Positions 1 to 8,804 of a stretch of DNA of 64,000 bases are shown here, piece by piece. Under the pieces are notes generated by a model. The model was not told where the DNA came from and made no database searches. It saw only the letters and a list, made by a program, of their open reading frames with translations. Position numbers and translations under genes: made by a program. Each line of letters starts with the position of its first letter. Within the stretch, counting starts at the first letter, position 1. Source of the DNA: Ezakiella massiliensis (GTDB lineage: Bacteria; Bacillota; Clostridia; Tissierellales; Peptoniphilaceae); contig NZ_LT635475.1 of the NCBI RefSeq assembly GCF_900120165.1, positions 806,001 through 870,000 on the forward strand, in the 5' to 3' direction.

Positions 1-331
1 CACTTACTCCACCCATTTCAAACATAACTCTACCTGGTTTAACTACAGCTACCCAGTACTCTGGAGCACCTTTACCTGAACCCATACGAGTTTCAGCAGG
101 TTTTTGTGATACAGGTTTGTCTGGGAAAATCTTAATCCAGATACTACCGCCACGTTTAACTGATCTTGTCATAGCACGACGTGCGGCTTCTATTTGATTG
201 GAGGTAATCCATGCTGGCTCTAATGCTTGGAGGGCATATTCACCATAAGTGATGGTGTTACCTCTTTGAGCACTACCTTTCATTCTGCCACGGTGGACTC
301 TTCTTCTTTTTACTCTTTTAGGCATCAACAT
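1..331 (-). CDS. rplP: 50S ribosomal protein L16, 3' end outside window
   Basis: L16 binds 23S rRNA near the peptidyl-transferase centre and A site. The minus-strand frame opens [15 protein letters not shown] and continues through [18 protein letters not shown] and [15 protein letters not shown], standard L16 sequence. The ATG at 329-331 follows an AGGAGG Shine-Dalgarno in 337-345; a second ATG two codons later (MPKRVKRR) is the commoner family start. About 110 codons are present and the C-terminal ~30 residues lie outside the window. It follows rpsC in the S10 operon order. Identification is secure; only the exact start is open. Confidence 0.95.
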   Translation of the reverse strand, partial: MLMPKRVKRRRVHRGRMKGSAQRGNTITYGEYALQALEPAWITSNQIEAARRAMTRSVKRGGSIWIKIFPDKPVSQKPAETRMGSGKGAPEYWVAVVKPGRVMFEMGGVS

Positions 332-347
332 AATTATTTCCTCCTAC

Positions 348-1067
348 TTACTTAGATTGTCCGGCTTGTCCCTTGACAAATCTTTTTCTTCTTCTTCTCT
401 TTCTATCATCGCGTGGAGGTTCGATTTCTGGTAAAACGCCGTTTAGAACTTCACCTTTGTAGATCCAAACCTTAACACCAATCTTACCATAAGTTGTGTT
501 TGCTTCTGCAAAACCATAATCGATATCAGCTCTTAAAGTTTGTAGAGGAATTGTTCCTTCACTATAACCTTCAGCTCTTGCGATATCTGCTCCTCCTAGA
601 CGACCTGAAACTTGGGTTTTAATACCAAGTGCACCCGCTCTCATTGATCTTTGAATTGCTGATTTCATAGCACGGCGGAATGCGATACGTCTTTCTAGCG
701 CACCTGCAATGTTTTCTGCAACAAGTTGTGCATCAACATCAGGATTTTTTATTTCTTCAACGTTTACTACAACGTCCTTACCTGTCATCTTGCTTAATTT
801 AGCGCGTAGGGCTTCAACACCTTCGCCGCCTCTACCGATAACTACACCTGGCTTTTGTGTGTAGATTGAAACCTTAACCTTACCGGCTGCGCGTTCGATG
901 TTAACCTTTGAAATTCCAGCTTGATATAGCTCTTTCTTAATGAAATTTCTGATATTGTAGTCTTCTACCAAAAGATCAGAAAAGTCTTTTTTATTCGCAA
1001 ACCATGTGGAATCCCAGTCTTTAATAACGCCAACTCTTAAGCCATGTGGATTTACTTTTTGACCCAT
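348..1067 (-). CDS. rpsC: 30S ribosomal protein S3
   Basis: S3 sits at the mRNA entry channel of the small subunit. The 239-aa product begins [20 protein letters not shown], carries the type-2 KH region with the [10 protein letters not shown] loop around residues 73-83, and ends in the basic tail [12 protein letters not shown]. Length is a little above the bacterial norm because of that tail. The start follows AAGGAGAG. It lies between rplV (10 nt upstream) and rplP in the conserved S10 operon and is co-transcribed from the rpsJ promoter. Confidence 0.97.
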   Translation of the reverse strand: MGQKVNPHGLRVGVIKDWDSTWFANKKDFSDLLVEDYNIRNFIKKELYQAGISKVNIERAAGKVKVSIYTQKPGVVIGRGGEGVEALRAKLSKMTGKDVVVNVEEIKNPDVDAQLVAENIAGALERRIAFRRAMKSAIQRSMRAGALGIKTQVSGRLGGADIARAEGYSEGTIPLQTLRADIDYGFAEANTTYGKIGVKVWIYKGEVLNGVLPEIEPPRDDRKRRRRKRFVKGQAGQSK

Positions 1068-1077
1068 AACACTCTCC

Positions 1078-1410
1078 TTATCTTTCTTCGACTACTACGC
1101 CGATGTGACTAGTACGTTTTAAAATTGGATATGCCATCCCCTTAGCCTTTGGACGATATCTCTTCATTCTTGGACCGTCATTTGCATAAGCGTCTTTGAC
1201 ATATAATTTTGATCTATCAGCATTGTTGTTATGTTCAGCATTAGCCACTGCGGATTTTAAAACATCCGATAGAATGCGTGCACCCTTTTTAGGTGTAAAC
1301 ATTAGGAAAGCTAACGCGTCATCAACTTGCTTGCCTCTGATTTCGTCACAAATAAAGTGAACTTTTCTTGGGGCAATTCTAACATATTTTGCAATTGCTC
1401 TTGTTTCCAT
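1078..1410 (-). CDS. rplV: 50S ribosomal protein L22
   Basis: L22 lines the peptide exit tunnel through its extended beta-hairpin. The 110-aa product has the family hallmarks [12 protein letters not shown]-like start ([20 protein letters not shown]), the NAEHNN segment and the terminal hairpin [18 protein letters not shown]. The ATG is preceded by AGGGGGAAG. It occupies its conserved place between rpsS and rpsC. Nothing in the hairpin suggests the deletions associated with macrolide resistance. Confidence 0.97.
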   Translation of the reverse strand: METRAIAKYVRIAPRKVHFICDEIRGKQVDDALAFLMFTPKKGARILSDVLKSAVANAEHNNNADRSKLYVKDAYANDGPRMKRYRPKAKGMAYPILKRTSHIGVVVEER

Positions 1411-1423
1411 AACTTCCCCCTAC

Positions 1424-1705
1424 CTACTTACTTACCGCTTTAGCGTCTTTTCCGCCATGACCCTTAAAGGTTCTTGTCAAAACAAATTCGCCAAGTTTGT
1501 GGCCAACCATATCTTCTGTAATATATACAGGAACGTGTTTTCTGCCATCATGAACAGCAATTGTGTGGCCTACAAATTCAGGGAATATAGTTGATCTTCT
1601 AGACCATGTTTTAATAACTTTTTTCTCATTAGCTTCGTTTAATGCTTCAATCTTTTTCATCAGATGATCATCTACGAAAGGCCCTTTTTTAATTGATCTA
1701 CTCAA
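1424..1705 (-). CDS. rpsS: 30S ribosomal protein S19
   Basis: S19 forms the head of the 30S subunit with S13 and contacts 23S rRNA. The 93-aa product [19 protein letters not shown] through [16 protein letters not shown] is canonical. The initiation codon is TTG (1703-1705), six bases after an AGGAGG Shine-Dalgarno; no ATG fits the conserved N-terminus, so this rare start is well supported. It stands between rplB and rplV in the S10 operon. Confidence 0.96.
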   Translation of the reverse strand: MSRSIKKGPFVDDHLMKKIEALNEANEKKVIKTWSRRSTIFPEFVGHTIAVHDGRKHVPVYITEDMVGHKLGEFVLTRTFKGHGGKDAKAVSK

Positions 1706-1716
1706 ATTATTCCTCC

Positions 1717-2547
1717 TTACTTGGTTCTTCTTCTAATAATTAAGCTATTAGACTTGTTATTCTTCTTACGTGTCTTAACCCCGCGGCTCTTCTTGCCCCA
1801 TGGAGTCATTGGTGATGGACGACCAACTGGTGCTCTACCTTCACCACCACCGTGAGGGTGGTCAACAGGGTTCATAGCTGAACCTCTTACGTGTGGACGT
1901 CTGCCCAAGTAACGGCTTCTACCAGCCTTACCAATAGTGATAAGTTCGTGAGTTGAGTTGCCAACTTCACCAATTGTAGCCTTACATTCAAGTAAAACCA
2001 TTCTCATTTCGCCTGAAGGTAATCTGAGGATAGCATATTTGCCTTCCTTACCCATAAGCTGAGCTGAGATACCTGCTGAACGAGCAAGTTGTCCGCCCTT
2101 GCCAGGTTTTAACTCAACGTTGTGAACAACTGTACCAACTGGAATGTCCTTTAATTTAAGAGCATTACCAACCTTGATATCAGCATCTTCACCTGAAACG
2201 ATAACATCGCCAACCTTTAATCCATCTGGATGAAGAATGTATCTCTTTTCACCATCACGATAGAAAATAAGAGCAATGTTTGCACTTCTATTTGGATCGT
2301 ATTCGATAGCGTTTACTACGCCTTCGATACCGTCTTTATCTCTCTTGAAATCGATGATTCTATATTTCTTTTTAGCCCCGCCACCTCTGTGACGCATAGT
2401 GATCATACCTCTTGAGTTTCTTCCAGCATTTTTTGGAAGACTTACAAGCAAGCTCTTTTCAGGACTTGTCTTTGTAATTTCCTCAAAAGTTGAAACCGTC
2501 ATGTGACGTCTACCAGGGGTTACTGGCTTAAATCCTTTAATCGCCAT
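1717..2547 (-). CDS. rplB: 50S ribosomal protein L2
   Basis: L2 is required for subunit association and peptidyl transfer. The 276-aa protein has the N-terminal [19 protein letters not shown], the OB-fold RNA-binding centre ([17 protein letters not shown]) and the C-terminal signature [20 protein letters not shown] including the conserved histidine near residue 230. It ends with a basic tail. The ATG follows GGAGGCT. Order rplW-rplB-rpsS is conserved, with an 10-nt gap to rplW. Confidence 0.97.
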   Translation of the reverse strand: MAIKGFKPVTPGRRHMTVSTFEEITKTSPEKSLLVSLPKNAGRNSRGMITMRHRGGGAKKKYRIIDFKRDKDGIEGVVNAIEYDPNRSANIALIFYRDGEKRYILHPDGLKVGDVIVSGEDADIKVGNALKLKDIPVGTVVHNVELKPGKGGQLARSAGISAQLMGKEGKYAILRLPSGEMRMVLLECKATIGEVGNSTHELITIGKAGRSRYLGRRPHVRGSAMNPVDHPHGGGEGRAPVGRPSPMTPWGKKSRGVKTRKKNNKSNSLIIRRRTK

Positions 2548-2557
2548 CTTTAGCCTC

Positions 2558-2848
2558 CTATTCTAGACCTTCGAAGAACTCAATTTGCTTTGAACCTTCT
2601 TTAAGCTTAACAATAGCTTTCTTCCAGTCAGATGTTCTACCTTCGATCATACCTTGACGTTTCTTTTTGCCAGGCATCTTAACAATGTTAACCTTTTCAA
2701 CTTCAACGTCGAAAATTTCTTCAACAGCCTTTTTAACTTCAGTCTTGTTTGACTTTCTGTTAACCTTAAAAGTGTATTTTCTTTCAGCCATATCATCCAT
2801 AGATTTTTCTGTGACGATAGGACGGATAATTATATCGTAAGCATTCAT
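2558..2848 (-). CDS. rplW: 50S ribosomal protein L23
   Basis: L23 lies at the tunnel exit and docks SRP and trigger factor. The 96-aa product contains the family motif [11 protein letters not shown] near the N-terminus and [17 protein letters not shown] in the middle. Its ATG overlaps the stop codon of rplD by one base (TAATG), so the two are translationally coupled; the Shine-Dalgarno GGAGGT lies inside the rplD end. Confidence 0.96.
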   Translation of the reverse strand: MNAYDIIIRPIVTEKSMDDMAERKYTFKVNRKSNKTEVKKAVEEIFDVEVEKVNIVKMPGKKKRQGMIEGRTSDWKKAIVKLKEGSKQIEFFEGLE

Positions 2849-3468
2849 TATATAAATACCTCCTCAATCCTTGCTAAAGCAGCTTCACTTACAACAAGTG
2901 TATCGTGCTTTAAGATGTCATATACATTGATAAGATCTGCGAAAGTTACTGCTGTCTTTTGTAAATTTCTAGCTGAAATGTAAACATTCTTGTCAACCTT
3001 TTCAGTTACAATAAGTGGCTTAACTGCACCAACATTTGAAATGAAGCTAACCATATCCTTGGTCTTTGGAGCGTCAAAAGTAATATTATCAACAACTACC
3101 AACTTGCCTTCTTCAAACTTGCTTGTCAAAACTGATCTTAAAGCAGCTTGTCTAGTTGATCTAGGAAGCTTGTAGGAGTAATCTCTTGGCTTTGGTGCAA
3201 AAACAACACCGCCACCCTTCCATTGAGGTGATCTGATAGAACCTTGTCTAGCACGACCAGTACCCTTTTGTCTCCATGGCTTTCTTCCGCCGCCTCTAAC
3301 CTCTGCACGAGTTTTTGCGCTTTGTGTACCTTGACGTTTATTTGCTAATTGATTAACAACAGCTTGGTGAACAGAGGCTTCGCTAATCGTTGCAGCAAAA
3401 AGTTCTTCCGGAAGATCGATTTCTTTAATTTCTTCACCCTTCATATTTAAAACTTTAATCTTAGGCAT
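2848..3468 (-). CDS. rplD: 50S ribosomal protein L4
   Basis: L4 contributes a long loop to the exit tunnel and in some bacteria also regulates the S10 operon. The 206-aa protein has the tunnel loop [19 protein letters not shown] around residues 55-75 followed by [17 protein letters not shown]. The start follows AAGGAGGACG. It is 11 nt downstream of rplC. Whether it controls the leader upstream of rpsJ cannot be told from sequence. Confidence 0.96.
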   Translation of the reverse strand: MPKIKVLNMKGEEIKEIDLPEELFAATISEASVHQAVVNQLANKRQGTQSAKTRAEVRGGGRKPWRQKGTGRARQGSIRSPQWKGGGVVFAPKPRDYSYKLPRSTRQAALRSVLTSKFEEGKLVVVDNITFDAPKTKDMVSFISNVGAVKPLIVTEKVDKNVYISARNLQKTAVTFADLINVYDILKHDTLVVSEAALARIEEVFI

Positions 3469-3479
3469 CTCGTCCTCCT

Positions 3480-4106
3480 TTATTTCTTATGTGCACTCTT
3501 TACAAGAACCATAGAGTTCTTTGGACCAGGAATAGCACCTTTAATTAAAAGTAAATTCTTGTCTGCATCCACTCTAATAAGTTCAAGATTTTGTACAGTT
3601 ACTTGTTCGTGACCAGTCTTACCCATCATTCTGTGACCTTTAAAAACACGTCCTGGATAAGTAGCAGCTGATAGACCGCCTGGTCTCCTGTGGAATTTTG
3701 AACCGTGACTCATACGACCTCTTTGGAAACCGTGTCTTTGAACAACACCCAAAGTTCCCTTACCTTTAGAAGTACCAATAACGTCTACAAAATTACCTTC
3801 TTCAAAAATATCAACCTTTACTTCGCTTCCAAGTTCTAAATCTTGGAGAGAAGAATCTCTTAATTCTTTTAAATAACGCATTGGTTTAACGCCAGCCTTC
3901 TTAAAATGACCTTGAGCTGGTTTGTTAGCCAATTTTTCTCTAATAGGATCAAATCCAAGTTGAACTGAATTGTATCCTTCCTTTTCAACTGTCTTCTTTT
4001 GAACAACAACGTTTGGTGTTGCTTCAACAACAGTTACGGCCACAAGTTCGCCTGTTGGTCCGAATACTTGTGTCATGCCGAGTTTTTTACCCATAATGCC
4101 TTTCAT
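3480..4106 (-). CDS. rplC: 50S ribosomal protein L3
   Basis: L3 is an early-assembling protein reaching the peptidyl-transferase centre. The 208-aa product starts MKGIMGKKLGMTQVF and contains the conserved segment RGRMSHGSKFHRRPGG and the loop PGRVFKGHRMMGKTGHEQVT. The start follows GGAGGTG. It is 50 nt downstream of rpsJ, the largest gap in the operon, with no obvious terminator. Confidence 0.97.
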   Translation of the reverse strand: MKGIMGKKLGMTQVFGPTGELVAVTVVEATPNVVVQKKTVEKEGYNSVQLGFDPIREKLANKPAQGHFKKAGVKPMRYLKELRDSSLQDLELGSEVKVDIFEEGNFVDVIGTSKGKGTLGVVQRHGFQRGRMSHGSKFHRRPGGLSAATYPGRVFKGHRMMGKTGHEQVTVQNLELIRVDADKNLLLIKGAIPGPKNSMVLVKSAHKK

Positions 4107-4156
4107 TAAGCACCTCCATATTTTATAGCGGATTGACCTTCAATCATATAAATGTC

Positions 4157-4468
4157 TTATAGCTTGATTTCGATATCTACGCCTGCTGGTAGATTCATCT
4201 TCATAAGAGCGTCCACAGTAGCTTGTGTAGGATTGATAATATCAATCAACCTCTTATGAGTTCTTTGCTCAAATTGTTCTCTTGAATCCTTGTTAACGTG
4301 AACAGAACGTAGGATAGTAACAACTTCCTTGCGTGTTGGCAGTGGAACCGGTCCAGACACTTCAACGCCTGTTCTCTTAGCAGTTTCAACGATCTTCTTT
4401 GCTGAATTATCAAGAACCTCGTGATCATATGCTTTAAGACGGATTCTGATTTTGTTATTTGTGCTCAT
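4157..4468 (-). CDS. rpsJ: 30S ribosomal protein S10
   Basis: S10 is a head protein of the 30S subunit and, as NusE, a partner of NusB in antitermination. The 103-aa sequence has [24 protein letters not shown] and the loop [17 protein letters not shown]. It is the first gene of the operon; ATG at 4466-4468 follows AAGGAGGG. The promoter and a ~190-nt structured leader lie directly upstream. Confidence 0.97.
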   Translation of the reverse strand: MSTNNKIRIRLKAYDHEVLDNSAKKIVETAKRTGVEVSGPVPLPTRKEVVTILRSVHVNKDSREQFEQRTHKRLIDIINPTQATVDALMKMNLPAGVDIEIKL

Positions 4469-4658
4469 AATACCCTCCTTCGTATGATTTGCCCTACATA
4501 CGACGTCACCTACAACGCAACCGTGTGTTTCTTATTCCGCTTCAAAAGAAAAACCGGTCAGACGCTGTTGGTTTCGTTGGAATCTAGTCCAACTTCTCCA
4601 CGAAAATTACCTTGCATCCGCAAGCAACTTCTCGCTTCTACGCCTCGACTCCGGGCAC
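4469..4658 (-). promoter_or_regulatory. Structured 5' leader of the S10 operon
   Basis: Between the inferred start site (~4658) and rpsJ is a leader of about 190 nt. On the minus strand it contains CTTGC-GGAT-GCAAG, GTTGGA-CTAGAT-TCCAAC, and, just before the Shine-Dalgarno, CGTATG-N10-CATACG. Leaders of ribosomal operons are often autoregulatory; this is inferred here, and I do not recognise a specific Rfam family. Confidence 0.5.
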
Positions 4659-4664
4659 TTAACT

Positions 4665-4693
4665 AGTATAACAAAAATGAATAAATCTATCAA
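4665..4693 (-). promoter_or_regulatory. Sigma-A promoter of the S10 operon
   Basis: On the minus strand TTGATA (4688-4693) and TATACT (4665-4670) are separated by exactly 17 bp. It is the only good promoter between rpsJ and the repeat-rich gap. Confidence 0.85.
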
Positions 4694-4832
4694 GTATTTT
4701 TGTAAAAAAAACTTATAAAAACCATCAAAGTTAAAAGACGGGATAAAAATAACAAGCGTATGCAGTTAAATTTCGTTTGGATGTGTGGGCGAGGGAAATA
4801 TTTTTCATGCCTATAGATATCATTGTAGCCAT

Positions 4833-4855
4833 GTAGCGTCTGGTTTATTCCAGAC
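4833..4855 (+). repeat. REP-like hairpin (GTAG type)
   Basis: GTAG-C followed by GTCTGG-TTTATT-CCAGAC, a perfect 6-bp stem. It is joined to the CGAATGT hairpin at 4862, the same order as at 34348-34411. Confidence 0.75.
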
Positions 4856-4861
4856 ATTCGG

Positions 4862-4896
4862 CGAATGTGATTGCCCCTTGTGGGCATGAACATTCG
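4862..4896 (+). repeat. CGAATGT/ACATTCG hairpin repeat, copy 1
   Basis: CGAATGT-GATT-GCCC-CTTGT-GGGC-ATGA-ACATTCG forms two stacked stems around an internal loop, followed by TCGTA. The same unit is at 5639-5673 and, with changes, at 34377-34411. Confidence 0.75.
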
Positions 4897-5081
4897 TCGT
4901 AAAAACCATTTGCAAGATTGAAATGATTTTTAAAAATAAATATACCCCCTATATAATAGGAAGAGAAAATATATTTTTCCGACGGATATCCATGTAGCCC
5001 AAAAAATTGCCCCAATAAAAATTTAGCGTATATAATTCCACACCCCCCCTCACCCCACAAGGGGGATCGTGGTTGTGGTAT

Positions 5082-5107
5082 GGCGACCATAAAGGATCGC
5101 CTCTACA
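5082..5107 (-). repeat. REP-like hairpin (GTAG type)
   Basis: Plus strand GGCGACC-ATAAA-GGATCGCC then TCTACA; read on the minus strand this is TGTAGA plus a hairpin with loop TTTAT and one bulged base. Confidence 0.7.
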
Positions 5108-5282
5108 ACGCAGAGCGACATATAAACCGAATGCCATTTTTAAATCAAAACATCATGACCGAATATATCCTACGAAAAATATGTATAATGCACATAGAAA
5201 ATAAAAATATAAATGTTTATAAGAACGTAGGTAGCGTCCGATTGCAGCCACGCCCAAGAATCGAACGCGAAAGCGTGAAGAT

Positions 5283-5366
5283 GATTGGCTAGCGTTGACT
5301 CACGCAACCTCTTGTTCAATCGTTAGACCGAAGGGAAGAACGATTGAGAACAAGAGTCTGAGGAGA
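5283..5366 (+). repeat. ACTCACGCAACC structured element, copy A
   Basis: Conserved strands GATTGGC, GACTCACGCAACCT and AGTCTGAGGAGAA enclose a long variable hairpin (CTCTTGTT...AACAAGAG). It is preceded by GCAGCCACGCCCAAGA at ~5236. Other copies lie at 5538, 33865 and 42157. Confidence 0.65.
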
Positions 5367-5377
5367 ATTTTGGACAT

Positions 5378-5410
5378 CTCGGCCGTGGGGTTCGACGCCC
5401 CACGGTCGAG
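5378..5410. repeat. CTCGACC-type palindrome
   Basis: CCGTGGGG-TTCGACG-CCCCACGG with CTC/GAG outer pairs makes a near-perfect hairpin. Relatives are at 8738-8781, 25001-25020 (half) and 41826-41859, with different but still complementary arms. Confidence 0.65.
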
Positions 5411-5488
5411 GTTTATCCAACGGATATCCATGTAGCCATGTACCGTCTGGTTGCAGCCACGCCCAATAGGCGAGCCTCGAAATTTCCT

Positions 5489-5513
5489 GTAGAGGCGATC
5501 CTTTATGGTCGCC
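5489..5513 (+). repeat. REP-like hairpin nested in a 9-bp outer stem
   Basis: GTAGA then GGCGATCC-TTTAT-GGTCGCC. It is enclosed by CGAAATTTC (5478-5486) and GAAATTTCG (5516-5524); at 44915 the equivalent outer stem is TCAATTTC/GAAATTGA, a compensated change. Confidence 0.7.
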
Positions 5514-5537
5514 AAGAAATTTCGAATAGGCGAAGGC

Positions 5538-5624
5538 GATTGGCTAGCGTTGACTCACGCAACCTATTTCTCAAGAAAACGAGCCAGAGGCGATGTTTGA
5601 TTGATTGAAATAGTCTGAGGAAAA
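5538..5624 (+). repeat. ACTCACGCAACC structured element, copy B
   Basis: Same joining strands as copy A (GATTGGCTAGCGTTGACTC, GCAACCT, AGTCTGAGGAAAA) but a different central stem, CTATTTC...GAAATAG, so the pairing is kept while sequence changes. Confidence 0.65.
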
Positions 5625-5638
5625 TTGTGGACATTAGG

Positions 5639-5673
5639 CGAATGTGATTGCCCCTTGTGGGCATGAACATTCG
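5639..5673 (+). repeat. CGAATGT/ACATTCG hairpin repeat, copy 2
   Basis: Identical in stem and loop to the copy at 4862-4896, here without the GTAG hairpin in front. Confidence 0.75.
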
Positions 5674-5683
5674 TCGTAAAACC

Positions 5684-5713
5684 AAAAAAGCAGACGTATT
5701 CTTGAACGTCTGC
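5684..5713 (-). terminator. Terminator of the ABC exporter gene
   Basis: GCAGACGT...ACGTCTGC stem followed on the minus strand by a run of six T, just after the ABC stop codon. Confidence 0.85.
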
Positions 5714-5725
5714 TTCTCTATATTT

Positions 5726-7471
5726 CTATTTTTGTGCATTATATAGATTATAAAACTCTCCCTTCCTATCCATCACCTCATCAAATGTCCCCTCTTCAAC
5801 CAAATCTCCATTTTTCAAAACCAAGAAATATCCTGCGTTTTTGATGCCTTGGAGTCTGTGACTTGTAAAGATGGTTAGATCTTTTTCGCTCCATGCCATT
5901 AACCTATCCCAAAAATCACGTTCGCTAATTGGGTCCAGGGCTGACGATGGTTCGTCAAATATCTTGCACGAGGACTCTTTATAAAAGGCGCGGGCACAGG
6001 CAATCTTTTGCCATTGGCCGCCAGAAAGATCTGTTCCATCTTCGTAGAGCTTGCCCAGATTTGTATCCAGGCCGTTTTTCAAATCATCAACCACATCTCC
6101 AGCTCCGCTGTTTTTGAGGGCGTCTTGTAGTCGTCCATCCTTTAACTCTTCTTCCGTATCGGAAATAATTATATTTTCCAAGGCAGAGATTTCAAATTTA
6201 TTGAAGTCTTGATATAAAATGCCAAAGCATTTCCTGAGGGCCTTTAAATCATAGGCCTTTATATTTTCTCCATTTATAAAAATTTCCCCCTGGGTCGGAT
6301 CGTAAAGTCTCAAGATGAGCTTGATCAGAGTTGTCTTGCCCGATCCGTTTATGCCCACCAGGGCGACCTTATTGGGTGCTTGGACCTTGAAGCTGACATT
6401 TTTCAGTGCATAATCGTCCCTGCCTGCGTACTGGTAGGAGACATTTTTAAATTCAATGGAGTTTATCTCTTGAATAACCTTGTCGCCAGCCTCCATATTT
6501 ACATCTGTGTCCAAAAACTCAAAATAATTTTCCATAAAGAGCTCGGTCTCGATCAAAAGAGCCCCTTCTTGGACCAGGGTAATGGACGAAGCGCCGGTGT
6601 AGACCGTATAGGAAATAAAAAGTGCCAGGCTGCCAAGGGTAAACTCGCCTGCAATAACTCGTGACACAAAAAATCCAATGGTAAAGGCAATAAGCCCCGT
6701 CCCAACTATGGACATAATGACAGAGGCCAGACCTTTTTTCCGCCTGTCCCTCTTGGTAATTTCATAAATGCTCTCAAAAGTCTTTTCATAATCATTTTGA
6801 ATCTTCTTGCCAAAGGCAAAGGAAATCCTCTCCTTGGCGTAATCCCTCTTTAAAAGCACGTCAGAAAAATACCTGAGGACCTTTGCCAGCGGACTCCTGG
6901 TGACCGTGTTCTCGTAAGCCTCAACCTGCAATTTGTAAAGCAAAATGCTTTGAGGAATGAGTGATAAGAGCATGAGAATTGGAATCCAAACCCTAAAAGT
7001 CGCCAGCTGGACCATCATAATAATAAGAGTCAAAGACATCCTAAAAACCGAAAGGCTGTAGACCAAGAGATTTATCGGCCTCCATGCAATTTCCCCCTCG
7101 ATCAGTTCAATCTTGTCATAATAAGACGGATCTTCCAAAATCTCCAAGTGGTTGATCTCATTAATCTTGTTTTGCAGGTCGGAGTTGACCTTCCTGATAA
7201 GTTGATCGGTCAAATCCCCCTGCAAAAACATGAGGATAGGGCCGCTTACCAGGTCAATCAAAAGAGCTATAAAGAAGGGAGCCAAAATAATCAGCCCCTC
7301 CCTTACAGATTCAATGGAACCTGCTTGGTCTATAAAAATTTGCAAGGCATTTTGCTGCAAAATTGGTACAAAACTCATGGCAAGCAAAAGAACCGTTAGC
7401 GGAATAAAAACCGACGGCTTGCTTTGGTAGATGAGTTTAATCGAACGAAAAAAGTTTTTTATCGCTTTCAT
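5726..7471 (-). CDS. ABC exporter, fused membrane and ATPase domains
   Basis: The 581-aa protein has six predicted membrane spans in residues ~20-310 and a C-terminal ATPase with Walker A GINGSGKTT, signature LSGGQWQKIACARAF and Walker B CKIFDEPSSALD. The family exports lipids, peptides or drugs as a dimer; the substrate here is unknown. The membrane domain lacks an N-terminal peptidase, so it is not a bacteriocin-processing type. ATG at 7469-7471 follows GGAAGGTG. It is monocistronic with its own promoter (7588-7616) and terminator. Confidence 0.85.
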   Translation of the reverse strand: MKAIKNFFRSIKLIYQSKPSVFIPLTVLLLAMSFVPILQQNALQIFIDQAGSIESVREGLIILAPFFIALLIDLVSGPILMFLQGDLTDQLIRKVNSDLQNKINEINHLEILEDPSYYDKIELIEGEIAWRPINLLVYSLSVFRMSLTLIIMMVQLATFRVWIPILMLLSLIPQSILLYKLQVEAYENTVTRSPLAKVLRYFSDVLLKRDYAKERISFAFGKKIQNDYEKTFESIYEITKRDRRKKGLASVIMSIVGTGLIAFTIGFFVSRVIAGEFTLGSLALFISYTVYTGASSITLVQEGALLIETELFMENYFEFLDTDVNMEAGDKVIQEINSIEFKNVSYQYAGRDDYALKNVSFKVQAPNKVALVGINGSGKTTLIKLILRLYDPTQGEIFINGENIKAYDLKALRKCFGILYQDFNKFEISALENIIISDTEEELKDGRLQDALKNSGAGDVVDDLKNGLDTNLGKLYEDGTDLSGGQWQKIACARAFYKESSCKIFDEPSSALDPISERDFWDRLMAWSEKDLTIFTSHRLQGIKNAGYFLVLKNGDLVEEGTFDEVMDRKGEFYNLYNAQK

Positions 7472-7587
7472 TTATAACACCTTCCTTTGTGATAATATTA
7501 AGTTTTAAATTATGGGAGACGTAAGCCTCCTTAACCAATTATCATTACTGCCCTCCTAGTGTTATAAAAACCATTTCTTACAAGATT

Positions 7588-7616
7588 ATTATATCCCATT
7601 AAAGTAAAGGTGTCAA
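7588..7616 (-). promoter_or_regulatory. Sigma-A promoter of the ABC exporter
   Basis: Perfect hexamers on the minus strand: TTGACA (7611-7616), 17-bp spacer, TATAAT (7588-7593). Confidence 0.9.
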
Positions 7617-7723
7617 GGCGGTGGAAAACAAAAAATTTGTTGCTAAAATCGCGAATTTTTTCTAACAAATTTAATTAAGAATCACCATAATATATAAAAA
7701 AATAAATTGGGAAAGCAAAGAAA

Positions 7724-7749
7724 AGACCCCGACGGATTGTGCGGGGTCT
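7724..7749. terminator. Bidirectional terminator-like hairpin
   Basis: AGACCCCG-N10-CGGGGTCT flanked by T-rich sequence on the plus side and A-rich on the other. No gene clearly ends at it. Confidence 0.55.
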
Positions 7750-7878
7750 GATTTTTAAATTATATTTTATTTTTATTTTGATTTTACTATTACATATTCT
7801 TTTGAACATTCTTCAAATAAACCTTCTTTTTCTTACTTCTCATATTTCTTTAGACATATAAGAGAATTTTAAGTAAAC

Positions 7879-8538
<660 letters not shown>

Positions 8539-8582
8539 TATTTCTCCTTTCAAAATATTTAATTTTTTTAGACAATCAAAAA

Positions 8583-8645
8583 TTAACTACAAATACATTT
8601 TGCCTTGGCAGTTGCCAATGGAGACATTTGAAGAAATAATTTCAT
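8583..8645 (-). CDS. 20-codon upstream ORF ending in Cys-X-Cys
   Basis: Minus-strand ATG at 8643-8645 follows AAAGGTGAG and encodes [16 protein letters not shown] followed by Cys-Ile-Cys-Ser and TAA. It lies in the cadD leader, between the promoter (8679-8707) and the cadD start. Its TTGGC-AACT-GCCAA segment can form a hairpin. A dithiol at the end of a leader peptide upstream of a metal exporter suggests metal-dependent translation or a tiny metal-binding peptide; this is inference. I do not recognise a family. Confidence 0.45.
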   Translation of the reverse strand: MKLFLQMSPLATAKAKCICS

Positions 8646-8678
8646 AATTTTCTCACCTTTCTTTTTAATATTGCTTAA

Positions 8679-8707
8679 AGTTTAATTGATTTATCGGATT
8701 TTGTCAA
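8679..8707 (-). promoter_or_regulatory. Sigma-A promoter of uORF-cadD
   Basis: TTGACA (8702-8707), 17-bp spacer, TAAACT (8679-8684) on the minus strand. Confidence 0.8.
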
Positions 8708-8709
8708 GC

Positions 8710-8781
<72 letters not shown>

Positions 8782-8804
8782 ATTTTTTATCTTCTATTTA
8801 TTTT

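Larger units (their letters stand above)
4694..5683. other. Gene-free 1-kb stretch packed with hairpin repeats
   Basis: No convincing gene on either strand; short ORFs here overlap repeats and lack ribosome sites or family features. The stretch holds three GTAG-type hairpins, two copies of a CGAATGT hairpin, two copies of the ACTCACGCAACC structured element and one CTCGACC hairpin, each listed separately. It separates the S10 operon from an ABC exporter. Confidence 0.7.

Noticed and set aside
5283-5366. Hammerhead ribozyme, suggested by CTGAGGA near the element end
   Set aside because: The core requires CUGAUGA plus GAAA and a cleavage triplet in set positions; these are not found.
4421-5515. 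Several 60-80 codon ORFs around the S10 leader and repeat block
   Set aside because: They overlap palindromic repeats or rpsJ on the other strand, share their sequence with the repeats, and lack ribosome sites.
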